Assembly: GCA_025060015.1 (NCBI GenBank)
Contig: JANXDB010000063.1
Location: 1 to 60,098 of the forward strand
Direction: 5' to 3'
DNA: 60,098 bases
Source: Caldimicrobium sp.
GTDB lineage: Bacteria; Desulfobacterota; Thermodesulfobacteria; Thermodesulfobacteriales; Thermodesulfobacteriaceae
Each line of letters opens with the position of its first letter. The stretch's first letter is position 1. The notes beneath the pieces were generated by a model. The model saw only the letters and a list, made by a program, of their open reading frames with translations, was not told the DNA's origin and made no database searches. Below are positions 1 to 7,673 of the stretch, one piece after another. Made by a program: the position numbers and the translations under genes.

Positions 1-266
1 ACTGCCCTCTCATTTAAGGCATTAGCCTTCTTCTCAAAATCCTCCACTATCTTCTTTATCTTCTTAAACTGATCCTCCGTCAGTCGTAATTCCTCTCTAA
101 AATCTAAAATCGTTCTCCTTGCTGGCTGAACTCCCTGAGGCTGAGCTCCTTGAGGTTGAACCTGAGGCTGAACCCCTGCCTGCTGAGCTAAAACCTGCCC
201 CTGAACCATCACCTGAGAGATTAATAAAACAAAGATAACACTTAAAAAGATGCACTTCCTAAACAA
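1..266 (-). CDS. Spy/CpxP-like periplasmic protein (partial)
   Basis: The gene runs off the left edge, so only the first 88 codons are visible. A TTG start at 266-264 follows a GAGGTG ribosome site (277-272) at 5 nt. Residues 1-27 look like a signal peptide (basic MFRKC, then a hydrophobic stretch ending near QVLA). Residues 30-50 are a Gln/Pro/Gly linker. Residues 62-66 (LTEDQ) match the LTxxQ motif of the Spy/CpxP family of periplasmic chaperones and metal-resistance proteins, and a charged helix follows. The export signal and motif are seen; the family is inferred because the C-terminal half, which should carry a second LTxxQ motif, is missing. Another helical periplasmic protein remains possible. 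Confidence 0.6.
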   Translation of the reverse strand, partial: MFRKCIFLSVIFVLLISQVMVQGQVLAQQAGVQPQVQPQGAQPQGVQPARRTILDFREELRLTEDQFKKIKKIVEDFEKKANALNERA

Positions 267-302
267 TACTTCACCTCTTTTTTAATTGTTTTATTTTCAT
301 TA

Positions 303-330
303 TTTTTAAAATATCACTCAGATATGTCAA
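303..330 (-). promoter_or_regulatory. Promoter of the Spy-like gene
   Basis: Read on the minus strand there is a perfect TTGACA (330-325), a 16-nt spacer and TAAAAA (308-303). Transcription would start near 296, about 30 nt before the TTG codon, which leaves room for the GAGGTG ribosome site. The rest of 267-544 is very AT-rich and carries no gene. Its plus strand is a long T/C-rich tract around 341-418. Confidence 0.45.
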
Positions 331-544
331 CCTTCAAAAAATTTTTTTACTCTCTTCTTTCTTTTTGTAAGCTTTATTTTTTTCAATTTTCTTTTGTTTT
401 CTCAATTTTTTTTATTTCACTTAAAATCCCTTTCATTGCAAATATTACTTTAAATTTGGATAAATTAAACTTCAGGGTTAATACCTAAAAGATAAGTCAT
501 CCGCATCCATTCTTTGGCTTAAATTTTTTTCATAAGTTCAATAT

Positions 545-850
545 CTTTTTAGAAGGAAAAGGGGGGTTAAAACTGAAGCCACAGTGGAAGCTTTTGGTAT
601 CTGCAAAACTACCACTGAGCAGGAGTGGGAGGGACTTTTGGAATAAGTTTAAGGCAGTAGCTCCTTTTGAGATACGGGGCGTGCAGACCGAGCTTGAGAA
701 GGAGGGAATGGGTATGTAGAGAGGTTCAACAGGATATTGGAGAAGGAGTTTATTGAGTATAGGGAGTGGATGTTGAAGGATGATTTGGAGGAGTTTAACA
801 GGGAGCTTATGAGGAAATGGACTCATACAGCCCTCTTGACAAGGTTATAA
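545..850 (+). pseudogene. Decayed transposase, integrase-core (rve) type, copy 1
   Basis: Fragments of a DDE transposase are visible in shifting frames. One frame reads FWNKFKAVAPFEIRGVQT, as in the segment before the second catalytic Asp. After a frame change comes ERFNRILEKEFIEYREWM and then DDLEEFNRELM, as in the C-terminal part of IS3/IS481-like integrase cores. The usual DNGSEF segment between them is missing, and the end jumps directly to WTHTALLTRL and a stop. The element's left end (545-575) matches 59780-59810. Bases 617-650 match 36018-36050 (minus strand) with one mismatch and one indel. This is an internally deleted, non-functional insertion-sequence remnant. Confidence 0.7.
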
Positions 851-865
851 TTGATGTTTTATAAT
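836..865 (+). promoter_or_regulatory. Promoter of the tRNA-Met/tRNA-Cys transcript
   Basis: A perfect TTGACA (836-841) and a perfect TATAAT (860-865) are separated by 18 nt, which predicts a start near 872, about 14 nt before the first tRNA. It is the best promoter match in the window. The -35 box lies right at the end of the decayed transposase reading frame. No other promoter is visible before queD, so it may also drive queD-queE. Confidence 0.7.
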
Positions 866-885
866 TTAAATTAATCTTTTCGATT

Positions 886-959
886 GGCGACGTAGCTCAA
901 CGGGTTAGAGCATGTGGCTCATATCCACACGGTTGGGGGTTCGAGTCCCTCCGTCGCCA
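886..959 (+). tRNA. tRNA-Met (CAT)
   Basis: A complete cloverleaf of 74 nt. The acceptor arms GGCGACG and CGTCGCC pair, the D-loop region GCTCAACGGGTTAGAGC is standard, the anticodon stem GTGG/CCAC encloses CTCATAT with anticodon CAT, and the T-loop has GGTTCGAGTCC. CCA is not encoded. The body looks like an elongator tRNA-Met rather than the initiator, because its 1-72 G-C pair is intact. A lysidine-modified tRNA-Ile(CAT) cannot be excluded by eye; the window does carry tilS, whose product makes that modification. Confidence 0.9.
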
Positions 960-970
960 TTTAAACTGCC

Positions 971-1042
971 GGCGGCGTAGCCAAGCGGTAAGGCGACGGC
1001 CTGCAAAGCCGTGAATCCGGGGTTCAAATCCCCGCGCCGCCT
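971..1042 (+). tRNA. tRNA-Cys (GCA)
   Basis: A 72-nt cloverleaf with acceptor stem GGCGGCG/CGCCGCC and discriminator T (U), which is the base expected for tRNA-Cys. The anticodon stem ACGGC/GCCGT encloses CTGCAAA with anticodon GCA. The T-arm is GGGGTTCAAATCCCC. CCA is not encoded. It lies 11 nt after tRNA-Met, presumably on the same transcript, and only 14 nt before the queD start codon, with no terminator between. Confidence 0.93.
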
Positions 1043-1056
1043 CTTTTAGAAAGTTT

Positions 1057-1431
1057 ATGTATAGATTAAAGGTAACAGATCACTTCTCCTCAGCTCATTA
1101 TCTCAAAAATTATCAAGGAGCCTGCGAAAAACTCCACGGCCACAATTGGAAGGTTGAGCTTGTGGTAGAAGGTGAAAGCCTTAATGAAACAGAAATTCTT
1201 ATAGATTTTAAAGAATTGAAAAAAATCCTTAAAGAGATCCTTGAGGAGCTGGACCATCGTCTTTTAAACGAACACCCACACTTTCAGAACAAAAATCCCT
1301 CCTCTGAAAATATATCAAAATTCATTTTCGAGAGAGTTAGAGATAAAATAAGAGCTTTTCCTGAAGTAAAAGTCAAAGAAGTTACAGTCTTTGAGACAGA
1401 AAAAGCCTCAGCCACATATTTCGAAGATTGA
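1057..1431 (+). CDS. queD: 6-carboxytetrahydropterin synthase QueD
   Basis: Converts dihydroneopterin triphosphate to 6-carboxy-tetrahydropterin, the second step from GTP to the queuosine precursor preQ0. The 124 residues are a normal length. The zinc ligands are His14 in HFSSAH and His27/His29 in LHGH. The catalytic Cys23 lies in GACEKLHGH, and the Asp-His pair is LDH at 65-67. Only 14 nt separate the ATG from tRNA-Cys and no good ribosome site is visible (weak AGAAAG), so it is probably read from the tRNA promoter. Its TGA overlaps the TTG start of queE, which indicates translational coupling. Confidence 0.95.
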   Translation: MYRLKVTDHFSSAHYLKNYQGACEKLHGHNWKVELVVEGESLNETEILIDFKELKKILKEILEELDHRLLNEHPHFQNKNPSSENISKFIFERVRDKIRAFPEVKVKEVTVFETEKASATYFED

Positions 1432-2066
1432 GCCTTCGCATCTCCGAGATCTTCTTCTCAATTCAAGGTGAAGGACCTTTAGTGGGCTTCCCAACCTTTT
1501 TTGTGAGACTCTACGGCTGTAACCTTAATTGTAGCTGGTGTGATACACCCTATGCTAAAGAGGGTCAAAGATATCAAGAATTAAGCCCTGAAGAGATAAT
1601 CACTCAGTGGGAGAGCAACTACAAAGAGATACCACATGTAGCCATCACAGGTGGCGAACCCCTCCTGCAAGCACAAAGTATCAATCTGATGCACGAATTC
1701 TCTAAAAGAGGCGCTAAGGTACTACTTGAGACCAACGGTTCACTTAGCATAAAAAGTGTGCCCAAAGAAGTGCTCATCGTTATGGATGTTAAGACACCCT
1801 CCTCTGGAATGAGTAAACATAACCTATTTGAAAATTTCAATTATCTAAAAAAGGAAGATGCTTTGAAATTTGTCATAAAGGATTTTCATGACTTTCATTG
1901 GAGCTTAGAGATTATCGAAGAATTCAATCTTTTGGAGAAGTTTAACTGCTTTTTTTCACCTGCCTATCCCTACCTCTCTCCAGAAAAGTTAGCTCAGTTT
2001 ATATTGGAAACTAAAAGACCTTTGAGGCTTCAAGTTCAACTTCACAAAATTTTGAAAATCAAATGA
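1428..2066 (+). CDS. queE: 7-carboxy-7-deazaguanine synthase QueE
   Basis: Radical SAM enzyme that rearranges 6-carboxy-tetrahydropterin to 7-carboxy-7-deazaguanine, directly after QueD. The N-terminus has SIQGEGPLVGFP (substrate-binding QGEG, residues 13-16). The cluster motif is Cys31-x3-Cys35-x2-Cys38 in GCNLNCSWCD. AITGGEPLLQ is the SAM-binding GGEP motif. The 212 residues are a normal length. The TTG start is set by overlap with the queD stop and by how close the first conserved motif is. queC and queF are not in the window. Confidence 0.94.
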   Translation: MSLRISEIFFSIQGEGPLVGFPTFFVRLYGCNLNCSWCDTPYAKEGQRYQELSPEEIITQWESNYKEIPHVAITGGEPLLQAQSINLMHEFSKRGAKVLLETNGSLSIKSVPKEVLIVMDVKTPSSGMSKHNLFENFNYLKKEDALKFVIKDFHDFHWSLEIIEEFNLLEKFNCFFSPAYPYLSPEKLAQFILETKRPLRLQVQLHKILKIK

Positions 2067-2104
2067 ACTTCTCAAAAATATAAAAACTGCTAAAATGAAT
2101 ACCT

Positions 2105-3070
2105 ATGGCAACTGAAAACATCGACGATAACGTCCTCGAGAAGGTAGAAGGGCTATCCTTACCTACCATTCCAGAAGTTCCTCCCGAAGAGGGAAGGTTA
2201 CCTGCAAAATTTGACCCCCTCCAAAAGTACCTTCAAGAGATTAGCAGATATCCAGTTCTATCCAGAGAAGAAGAGGAGGCAATTGCAAAGACTTACTACG
2301 AAACCAAAGATCCAAGTCTTGCTTATAAATTGGTAGTTTCAAACCTGAGATTGGTAGCAAAGATTGCTCTTGAGTTCCAGAAATTCTGGGCCTACAACTT
2401 TTTGGATCTCTTACAGGAAGGTAATCTTGGTCTTTTACAGGCTGTGAAGAAATTTGATCCTTACAAAGGAGTGAAATTTTCTTACTATGCCTCCTTTTGG
2501 ATTAAGGCCTATATCCTAAAATACATAATGGACAACTGGAAATTAGTTAAGATGGGAACAACCCAGGCCCAGAGAAAACTGTTTTACAAACTCAGAAAGG
2601 AAAAAGAAAGGCTTTCAGCTCTTGGTTTTGAACCAACTTCAAAGGAGATCGCTTCACGCCTAGGTGTCAAAGAAAGGGAAGTTGAGGAAATGGAAGCAAG
2701 AATGTTCAGTCAAGATCTCAGTTTAGAAGCACCTGTTAGTTATGAATCTGAAGATACCTTAGGTGATTTTCTGAAGGATTCAAAACCAACTCCTGAAGAT
2801 CATTATGCCAGAGCAGAAATTTTAAACAATTTCAAACGAATTCTCAAGGAGTTTGCTCAAGATCTGAGGGGTAAAGACTATGTGATCTTTTATGAAAGGC
2901 TGCTAGCAGATGAACCTAAAACCCTCAATGAGCTCTCTCAAAAACTCGGAATTTCCAAAGAAAGAGTTCGCCAAATAGAGGAAAAACTAATAAAGAGAAT
3001 GAGGAAATACATTCAAGAGAGGCTTCCTGATGCCACTATCTATCCTCAAGCCCTTGTATATAAGGAATAA
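2105..3070 (+). CDS. rpoH: RNA polymerase sigma-32 (heat-shock) factor
   Basis: Alternative sigma factor of the sigma-70 family that directs RNA polymerase to heat-shock genes. Region 2 (about residues 75-150) contains NLRLVAKIALEFQ and DLLQEGNLGLLQAVKKFDP. Next comes the RpoH box, QRKLFYKLRK from residue 156, the segment that tells RpoH from other group 2/3 sigmas. Region 4.2 (about 275-305) has LGISKERVRQIEEK. The 321 residues exceed the enteric protein by an acidic N-terminal extension of about 35. There is no clear ribosome site; a TAAAAT box ends 8 nt before the ATG. The 3' end overlaps the TPR gene by 41 nt. Confidence 0.92.
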   Translation: MATENIDDNVLEKVEGLSLPTIPEVPPEEGRLPAKFDPLQKYLQEISRYPVLSREEEEAIAKTYYETKDPSLAYKLVVSNLRLVAKIALEFQKFWAYNFLDLLQEGNLGLLQAVKKFDPYKGVKFSYYASFWIKAYILKYIMDNWKLVKMGTTQAQRKLFYKLRKEKERLSALGFEPTSKEIASRLGVKEREVEEMEARMFSQDLSLEAPVSYESEDTLGDFLKDSKPTPEDHYARAEILNNFKRILKEFAQDLRGKDYVIFYERLLADEPKTLNELSQKLGISKERVRQIEEKLIKRMRKYIQERLPDATIYPQALVYKE

Positions 3071-4616
3071 ATTACTCTATTTCCTCATCTTAGTCCTTTT
3101 CTCTGCAAGTATCCATAAGGCTCATGCCTCCAACATGGAAGAGGCCTATTTTTACTTCCTACTCTCCCAGATTGTAGCAGAAAAACCAGAGGATGTAGAG
3201 TTCTACCTCAAGAGGGCAATTGAGAAAGATAAAAAATCACTTTTTCTTAAGAAGACTCTTTTAACACTCTATTTACAGCAATCCAACATCAGTGCGGCGG
3301 AGAAATTAGGAAAAGAACTTATCCAGAAGTCTCCAGAGGACAGAGAGGTGATCTTGTTACTCGTTAGATTGTATCTTTTACAAAAGAGGCCATCCAATGC
3401 AGTAACTCTCTTAGAAAAATTCCTAACAAAAAATACCAAAGATGAACAATTTTTAAGCATATTGATCTCTATATACTTACAGGAAAAAGAATTGGATAAA
3501 GCTTTAGCAAAGCTTGAGCAATTAGAAAAACTTCATCCTAACAATTATATAATATCTCTTTACAAAGCAAGGATCTTCAGAGAAAAGGGAGACATAGCCT
3601 CAGCTAAAAAGTCCTACCTCAGATCCCTGGAACTTGAACCATCAAATAGGGCCCTGGTTATCGAACTGATAAAATTTCTTGAAGGTGCTCGTGATTACAA
3701 GGAGATTGAGAGGATCGTATTAAATTACCTATCACAAAATCCTAAAGATAGGGATTTTTTGAGGCTACTTTTTGGAATTTATTTTGAGCAAAAGGACTAT
3801 GACAAATCTGAAAAAATGATCAGAGAATATTTAGAAAAAGAAGGAAATCAGCCAGAGCTGATCTTTTATCTTGGCCTAACCCTGGAACAGAAAAACAGAC
3901 AAAATGAAGCCATTTCCCTTTATGAGTCCATACCCGTAGATTCACCATGGTATTTTGAAGCTCAACGAAGGCTCTTTGAACTTTTCAGAAAAAAAGATTT
4001 AAAAAAGGCTAAAGATCTTTTGAACTCTATTCGCGAAAAAAAGTTTAAAGAAAAGAGTTTTTTCCTTTTCCTTGCACACTCCTTGGAAAAGATTGATCAA
4101 TGTGAGGAGGGTGTTCATGTTGCCAAGGAAGGCTTGATTCTATTTCCGGAGGATGTAGATCTAACCTTAGCATTAGCCACTAATTATGCCTGTTTGGAGG
4201 ACTATGAACGAGTTCTGGAAATGGTGGAACCTCTTTTGAAGGCCTATCCGCAAGATGCCTACATTTTAAACTTCGTGGGATATAGTCTTGTAGAATTAAA
4301 CAGAGATCTTGAAAGAGCAGAAGCCCTGTTGATAAAGGCTAATCAATTAAAGCCTGAAGATCCTTACATCGAGGACAGTTTGGGTTGGCTCTATTACAAA
4401 AAAAGTCAATTAGAAAAAGCAAAGTTTTATTTAGAGAAAGCCCTAATGAATTTAAAGGGAGAGGAAGAACCGGTCATTTTGGACCACCTTGGAGATGTAA
4501 ACTTAAAACTCGGTAATCTCTCTTCTGCCTGTGATCTCTATAAGAAAGCTCTGGAAAAGAGCATCCATCATCGAGAGAGAAAAAAGATTGAGGAAAAGGT
4601 CAAGCTTTGTCCCTAA
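3030..4616 (+). CDS. Exported tetratricopeptide-repeat protein
   Basis: A 528-residue protein with a hydrophobic N-terminal segment (about residues 10-30) and an AHAS site, so a signal peptide or anchor, followed by TPR helices to the end. Typical repeats include FREKGDIASAKKSYLRSLEL and LYYKKSQLEKAKFYLEKAL. TPR arrays are protein-binding scaffolds; the partner is unknown. The ATG at 3030 lies inside rpoH and has an upstream AGAGG at 7 nt. An in-frame TTG at 3054 would give a shorter signal peptide and only 17 nt of overlap. A LolB-like lipoprotein gene overlaps its end, so an envelope role such as lipoprotein or outer-membrane biogenesis is plausible (inference). Confidence 0.8.
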   Translation: MPLSILKPLYIRNKLLYFLILVLFSASIHKAHASNMEEAYFYFLLSQIVAEKPEDVEFYLKRAIEKDKKSLFLKKTLLTLYLQQSNISAAEKLGKELIQKSPEDREVILLLVRLYLLQKRPSNAVTLLEKFLTKNTKDEQFLSILISIYLQEKELDKALAKLEQLEKLHPNNYIISLYKARIFREKGDIASAKKSYLRSLELEPSNRALVIELIKFLEGARDYKEIERIVLNYLSQNPKDRDFLRLLFGIYFEQKDYDKSEKMIREYLEKEGNQPELIFYLGLTLEQKNRQNEAISLYESIPVDSPWYFEAQRRLFELFRKKDLKKAKDLLNSIREKKFKEKSFFLFLAHSLEKIDQCEEGVHVAKEGLILFPEDVDLTLALATNYACLEDYERVLEMVEPLLKAYPQDAYILNFVGYSLVELNRDLERAEALLIKANQLKPEDPYIEDSLGWLYYKKSQLEKAKFYLEKALMNLKGEEEPVILDHLGDVNLKLGNLSSACDLYKKALEKSIHHRERKKIEEKVKLCP

Positions 4617-5191
4617 AAAAAGCACTCCTTCTATCCCTAATTCTGTTATCAATTTTATCCTGCGCCCCCAAAGAGTTATCGCTGCTGGATGCCTATCTCG
4701 TCCTTCAAAAAGAAGGTTTAGCTGAGAAAAAGCTCAAGGGTAAAGTTTTTGTTGAGGGAGCTTTTATCCTCCTAAACAGCCAAGATCAAAGTGGTGGCAG
4801 CTATGGAACATTTTATCTAGACCCCTCTTCCTTGATAATATTCCTAAGGCCTCCCCTATCTACAGAGATCATTCTCTATTGGGATGGAAATCCGAAGCAT
4901 TTTTTCCTTATAGATACAGCTAAAAAAAGGGTATACAGATTACATTTTAAGGAGTTTTCCCTTGAAGATCTACCCTCTTATTTTCTTGGCTTAAAAGAGG
5001 GAAAAGTAAAATTTAAGAGGAATAATCTCATGGGAGAATACACGTTCTCAAAAGAGGAGTTAAAGGGTGTTTTGCAGGCAAATTTGTTCAACTTAAGCTG
5101 GAAGATAAAGGAAATCACATTTACTGAAGAATACCCCCCTCCCCTCTCTTTTGAGAACTACAAACTTAAGACCATCGAAGTTGATCTTTGA
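4607..5191 (+). CDS. LolB-like outer-membrane lipoprotein
   Basis: A 194-residue lipoprotein. The lipobox is LSILSC with the modified Cys at 19, after a KK charge pair and a hydrophobic stretch. The rest alternates short beta strands (LKGKVFVEGAF, GGSYGTFYLDPSSLIIFLRP), as in the LolB/LppX-type fold that carries lipids or lipoproteins across the periplasm. The match rests on shape and context only. The TTG start is set by overlap with the upstream TPR stop and by an AAAAGG site about 6 nt before it. The gene ends exactly next to the convergent CNNM gene, so there is no room for a terminator. Confidence 0.6.
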   Translation: MSLKKALLLSLILLSILSCAPKELSLLDAYLVLQKEGLAEKKLKGKVFVEGAFILLNSQDQSGGSYGTFYLDPSSLIIFLRPPLSTEIILYWDGNPKHFFLIDTAKKRVYRLHFKEFSLEDLPSYFLGLKEGKVKFKRNNLMGEYTFSKEELKGVLQANLFNLSWKIKEITFTEEYPPPLSFENYKLKTIEVDL

Positions 5192-6409
5192 TCATCTTAT
5201 CTTTATCAATATCTCTTCCACTTTACTTGGTGTAGCCTTTGTAACAGTTAAAACCATGTTCTCATAACTTAAGATTTCACCCTGTTTGGGAATCCTCTTA
5301 ACGAGATGATATACGAAACCGTTTAAGGTCTCATAATCCCCCGAAGGGATAGATATGCCCAATGCCTGAAGCTTTTCGATCTCCGTTGTTCCCTTTACCA
5401 GGTATACATCTTTAGAAATTCTCTTAAATTCAGGTTCATAATAATCAAGGGCATCTCTGAACTCACCTAAAACTTCCTCTACAAGATCCTCCACGGTGAC
5501 TAAACCCGTGGCCAAGCCGTATTCATCAACTACTATGGCAATCTCTTTAACTTCTCTCTGTAAAATCTTTAGAGCTTCATGCGCTGGCACCAATTCAGGA
5601 ATATAAAGGGGGATCCTGGCAAAATGTAACACAGGCTGATTTAGATCAGAAAAGGACTTTCCCAAAAGGTCTTGTATCCGGAGAATATACCTTATTTGGG
5701 TTAATTCACTTTCATAAAGGGGAATGTAGGTGAAATTATACTGCCCACTGAATTCCAGGGCCTCTTTTATGGTTGCAGAGACAGGCAAAGCTTTGATGTT
5801 GGGAAGAGGTATCATCACCTGACTGACCTTTTTCTTGCTGAAGTCGAGGATCTTGGCGATAAGTTCCTTTTCCTTTGAATCAATCTCCTCTTCATAGGTT
5901 ATCATGGTCAGAAAGGTCTCTCTAAACTTTGTCAAAAAGTAGGGATGTCTTAGTTCCTCTTTGGGGAGAAAGATCTTTGAGATTTTTCGGTTAATATAAT
6001 ATATTGGAAAAAAGAGATAGGATATGAAATATAGTGGAGGAGCTAAATACAATACCAGAGGATAGGCCAATCTTTTCCCAAGACTTTTTGGTATTATTTG
6101 GCCCAAGAGAAGCATTATCAGCGGTAAGACGAAGGCTGAAAGGAAGACTCCCCAGTTCCCCAAGGCTTTGATTAGATAATAAGAGGTGAAAATTCCATTG
6201 CCTGCTATGCTAAAGGTCAGGCCTAAGGTAGTTGTGGTAAAAAGGCGCTCTGGCTCTTCCCAGAACTTTATACAAAAGGAGGTTGAAGGTAATCTTTTGG
6301 CATATCTCTCTATTAGCGCCCTTTCCACCGAGATAAAGGCAATCTCACTAAAGGCAAAGAAAGCCTCTAAAATACTAAAAAACAAGAAGGATAGAAGAGC
6401 ACTATGCAT
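5192..6409 (-). CDS. CNNM/CBS/CorC membrane protein (hemolysin C family), paralog 1
   Basis: A 405-residue membrane protein with a CNNM (DUF21) transmembrane domain at about residues 1-135, including SEIAFISVERA. A CBS pair at about 190-310 contains the diagnostic VDEYGLATGLVTVEDLVEEV. A CorC_HlyC domain lies at about 325-405. Relatives (YfjD, MpfA, MgpA) are linked to magnesium or cobalt efflux; the hemolysin name is historical. The start overlaps the stop of paralog 2 by 8 nt, so the two are cotranscribed, and heteromeric assembly is possible (inference). Confidence 0.88.
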   Translation of the reverse strand: MHSALLSFLFFSILEAFFAFSEIAFISVERALIERYAKRLPSTSFCIKFWEEPERLFTTTTLGLTFSIAGNGIFTSYYLIKALGNWGVFLSAFVLPLIMLLLGQIIPKSLGKRLAYPLVLYLAPPLYFISYLFFPIYYINRKISKIFLPKEELRHPYFLTKFRETFLTMITYEEEIDSKEKELIAKILDFSKKKVSQVMIPLPNIKALPVSATIKEALEFSGQYNFTYIPLYESELTQIRYILRIQDLLGKSFSDLNQPVLHFARIPLYIPELVPAHEALKILQREVKEIAIVVDEYGLATGLVTVEDLVEEVLGEFRDALDYYEPEFKRISKDVYLVKGTTEIEKLQALGISIPSGDYETLNGFVYHLVKRIPKQGEILSYENMVLTVTKATPSKVEEILIKIR

Positions 6410-7670
6410 AACCCTCTCTTACTGCCTCTACCCAAAGGATCTTTCTTCCTCTTACTTTTTTGATGATAAATTTCCACCCATCAAAGACCCTCTCATCTCC
6501 CTCTTTAGGGATACCTTGAAAAACAGTCAAAATAAATCCATTGACAGTTCTTAAGTCTTGAAAGATTTCCTCATCCAAAAATATACCCAGGGACTCAATT
6601 GCCTCCTCAAGATGGGCCTTTCCTGAGAGCAGAAAATGTCCCTCTGATATCCTTTGAATAGGTTCCAGTAGTTCTTCTTTTTCCGGTAAGATCTCTCCAA
6701 AGAGTTCTTCCAGAATATCTTCAAGGGTTACTAAACCCTTGAGGGTTCCATACTCATCAACAACAAGTGCGATTTTTAGGTGTTTTCTCTGAAACTCAAA
6801 AAGAAGATCCCTTACAGGGAAGCTCTCTGGAACAAAATATGCTTGTCTTGTAAGTTCGGAGAGATACCTTTCCACGAAATTCTCATTCTTGGCAATGTAG
6901 TTGATCAGATCCTTTGTGTATAAAACTCCTATAACTTCATCTATTGATTCCTTATAAACAGGGAACTTATTATAAGGAAGCTTTCCAAGTCTTGTCAGAA
7001 GTTCCATGGAAAGTCTCTGATCTTTAAGGGCTATGATCTCTGACCTTGGGGTCATGATCGATGCAACCTCAATCTTTTCAGACAAAAAAAGACCATAAAT
7101 GAAATCCCTTTCAGTATCACTGATCTTACCTTGTTTATGACCAAGTTCTATGGAATGCAGTATTATCTGCTCTACAGGAGTAAAACCTCTTTGATCATAA
7201 TCTTTATTTATTTCTGGAAATAACCTATTTATCTTGTGATATACTAAGTGAATCAAAACTCTGAGGGGAAAAAGAAGGGAGTATAAACAATAGGTGATAG
7301 GTATAATTTTGAATACTAGCTGAGTGCGAAATTTAAACCCTGTAACCTTTGGAAAAAAATCTCCAAGCCAAAAACTGAATAGTGAGTAGATAAAGAAGGC
7401 TGGAGTTCTGAACTCATCGGATAAGAGCAGTGTTATCGCAGAAGCAAAGGCAAAGCTGGCAAAGTAATCCGCCAACTCATTGCCTGTGAGAAGGGCAAAC
7501 AATAGCTGCTCGGGATTCCTTATCATGTTTAAATATTTTTCCTTTAGTCCCTGGTTCTTAAGACCGGCTAGATCAATCTTTGAAAGAGAAAAGATACTGG
7601 CCTCACTTGCCGAGAAAATCATAGACAACATAAGACCAAAAAGGGCAAGGGCGATAAAAAGCTCAACCAT
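6402..7670 (-). CDS. CNNM/CBS/CorC membrane protein (hemolysin C family), paralog 2
   Basis: A 422-residue protein with the same domain order as its downstream neighbour. CNNM transmembrane helices come first (about 1-135, with SASEASIFSLSKIDL). A CBS pair follows (about 190-320), including MTPRSEIIALK and VDEYGTLKGLVTLEDILEEL, then a C-terminal CorC domain. The expected role is divalent-cation transport or its regulation at the inner membrane, gated by nucleotide binding to the CBS pair. The sequences differ clearly, so this is an old duplication. The gene lies 3 nt after the unknown 265-residue gene in a four-gene minus-strand operon. Confidence 0.88.
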   Translation of the reverse strand: MVELFIALALFGLMLSMIFSASEASIFSLSKIDLAGLKNQGLKEKYLNMIRNPEQLLFALLTGNELADYFASFAFASAITLLLSDEFRTPAFFIYSLFSFWLGDFFPKVTGFKFRTQLVFKIIPITYCLYSLLFPLRVLIHLVYHKINRLFPEINKDYDQRGFTPVEQIILHSIELGHKQGKISDTERDFIYGLFLSEKIEVASIMTPRSEIIALKDQRLSMELLTRLGKLPYNKFPVYKESIDEVIGVLYTKDLINYIAKNENFVERYLSELTRQAYFVPESFPVRDLLFEFQRKHLKIALVVDEYGTLKGLVTLEDILEELFGEILPEKEELLEPIQRISEGHFLLSGKAHLEEAIESLGIFLDEEIFQDLRTVNGFILTVFQGIPKEGDERVFDGWKFIIKKVRGRKILWVEAVREGYA

Positions 7671-7673
7671 AAA

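Noticed and set aside
341-418. T/C-rich tract as a functional element
   Set aside because: Low-complexity AT-rich spacer; no repeat unit or structure could be identified.
530-826. 98-codon open frame on the minus strand
   Set aside because: It is the antisense of the transposase relic, which reads as recognisable integrase-core peptides on the plus strand; the minus frame has no ribosome site or family signature.
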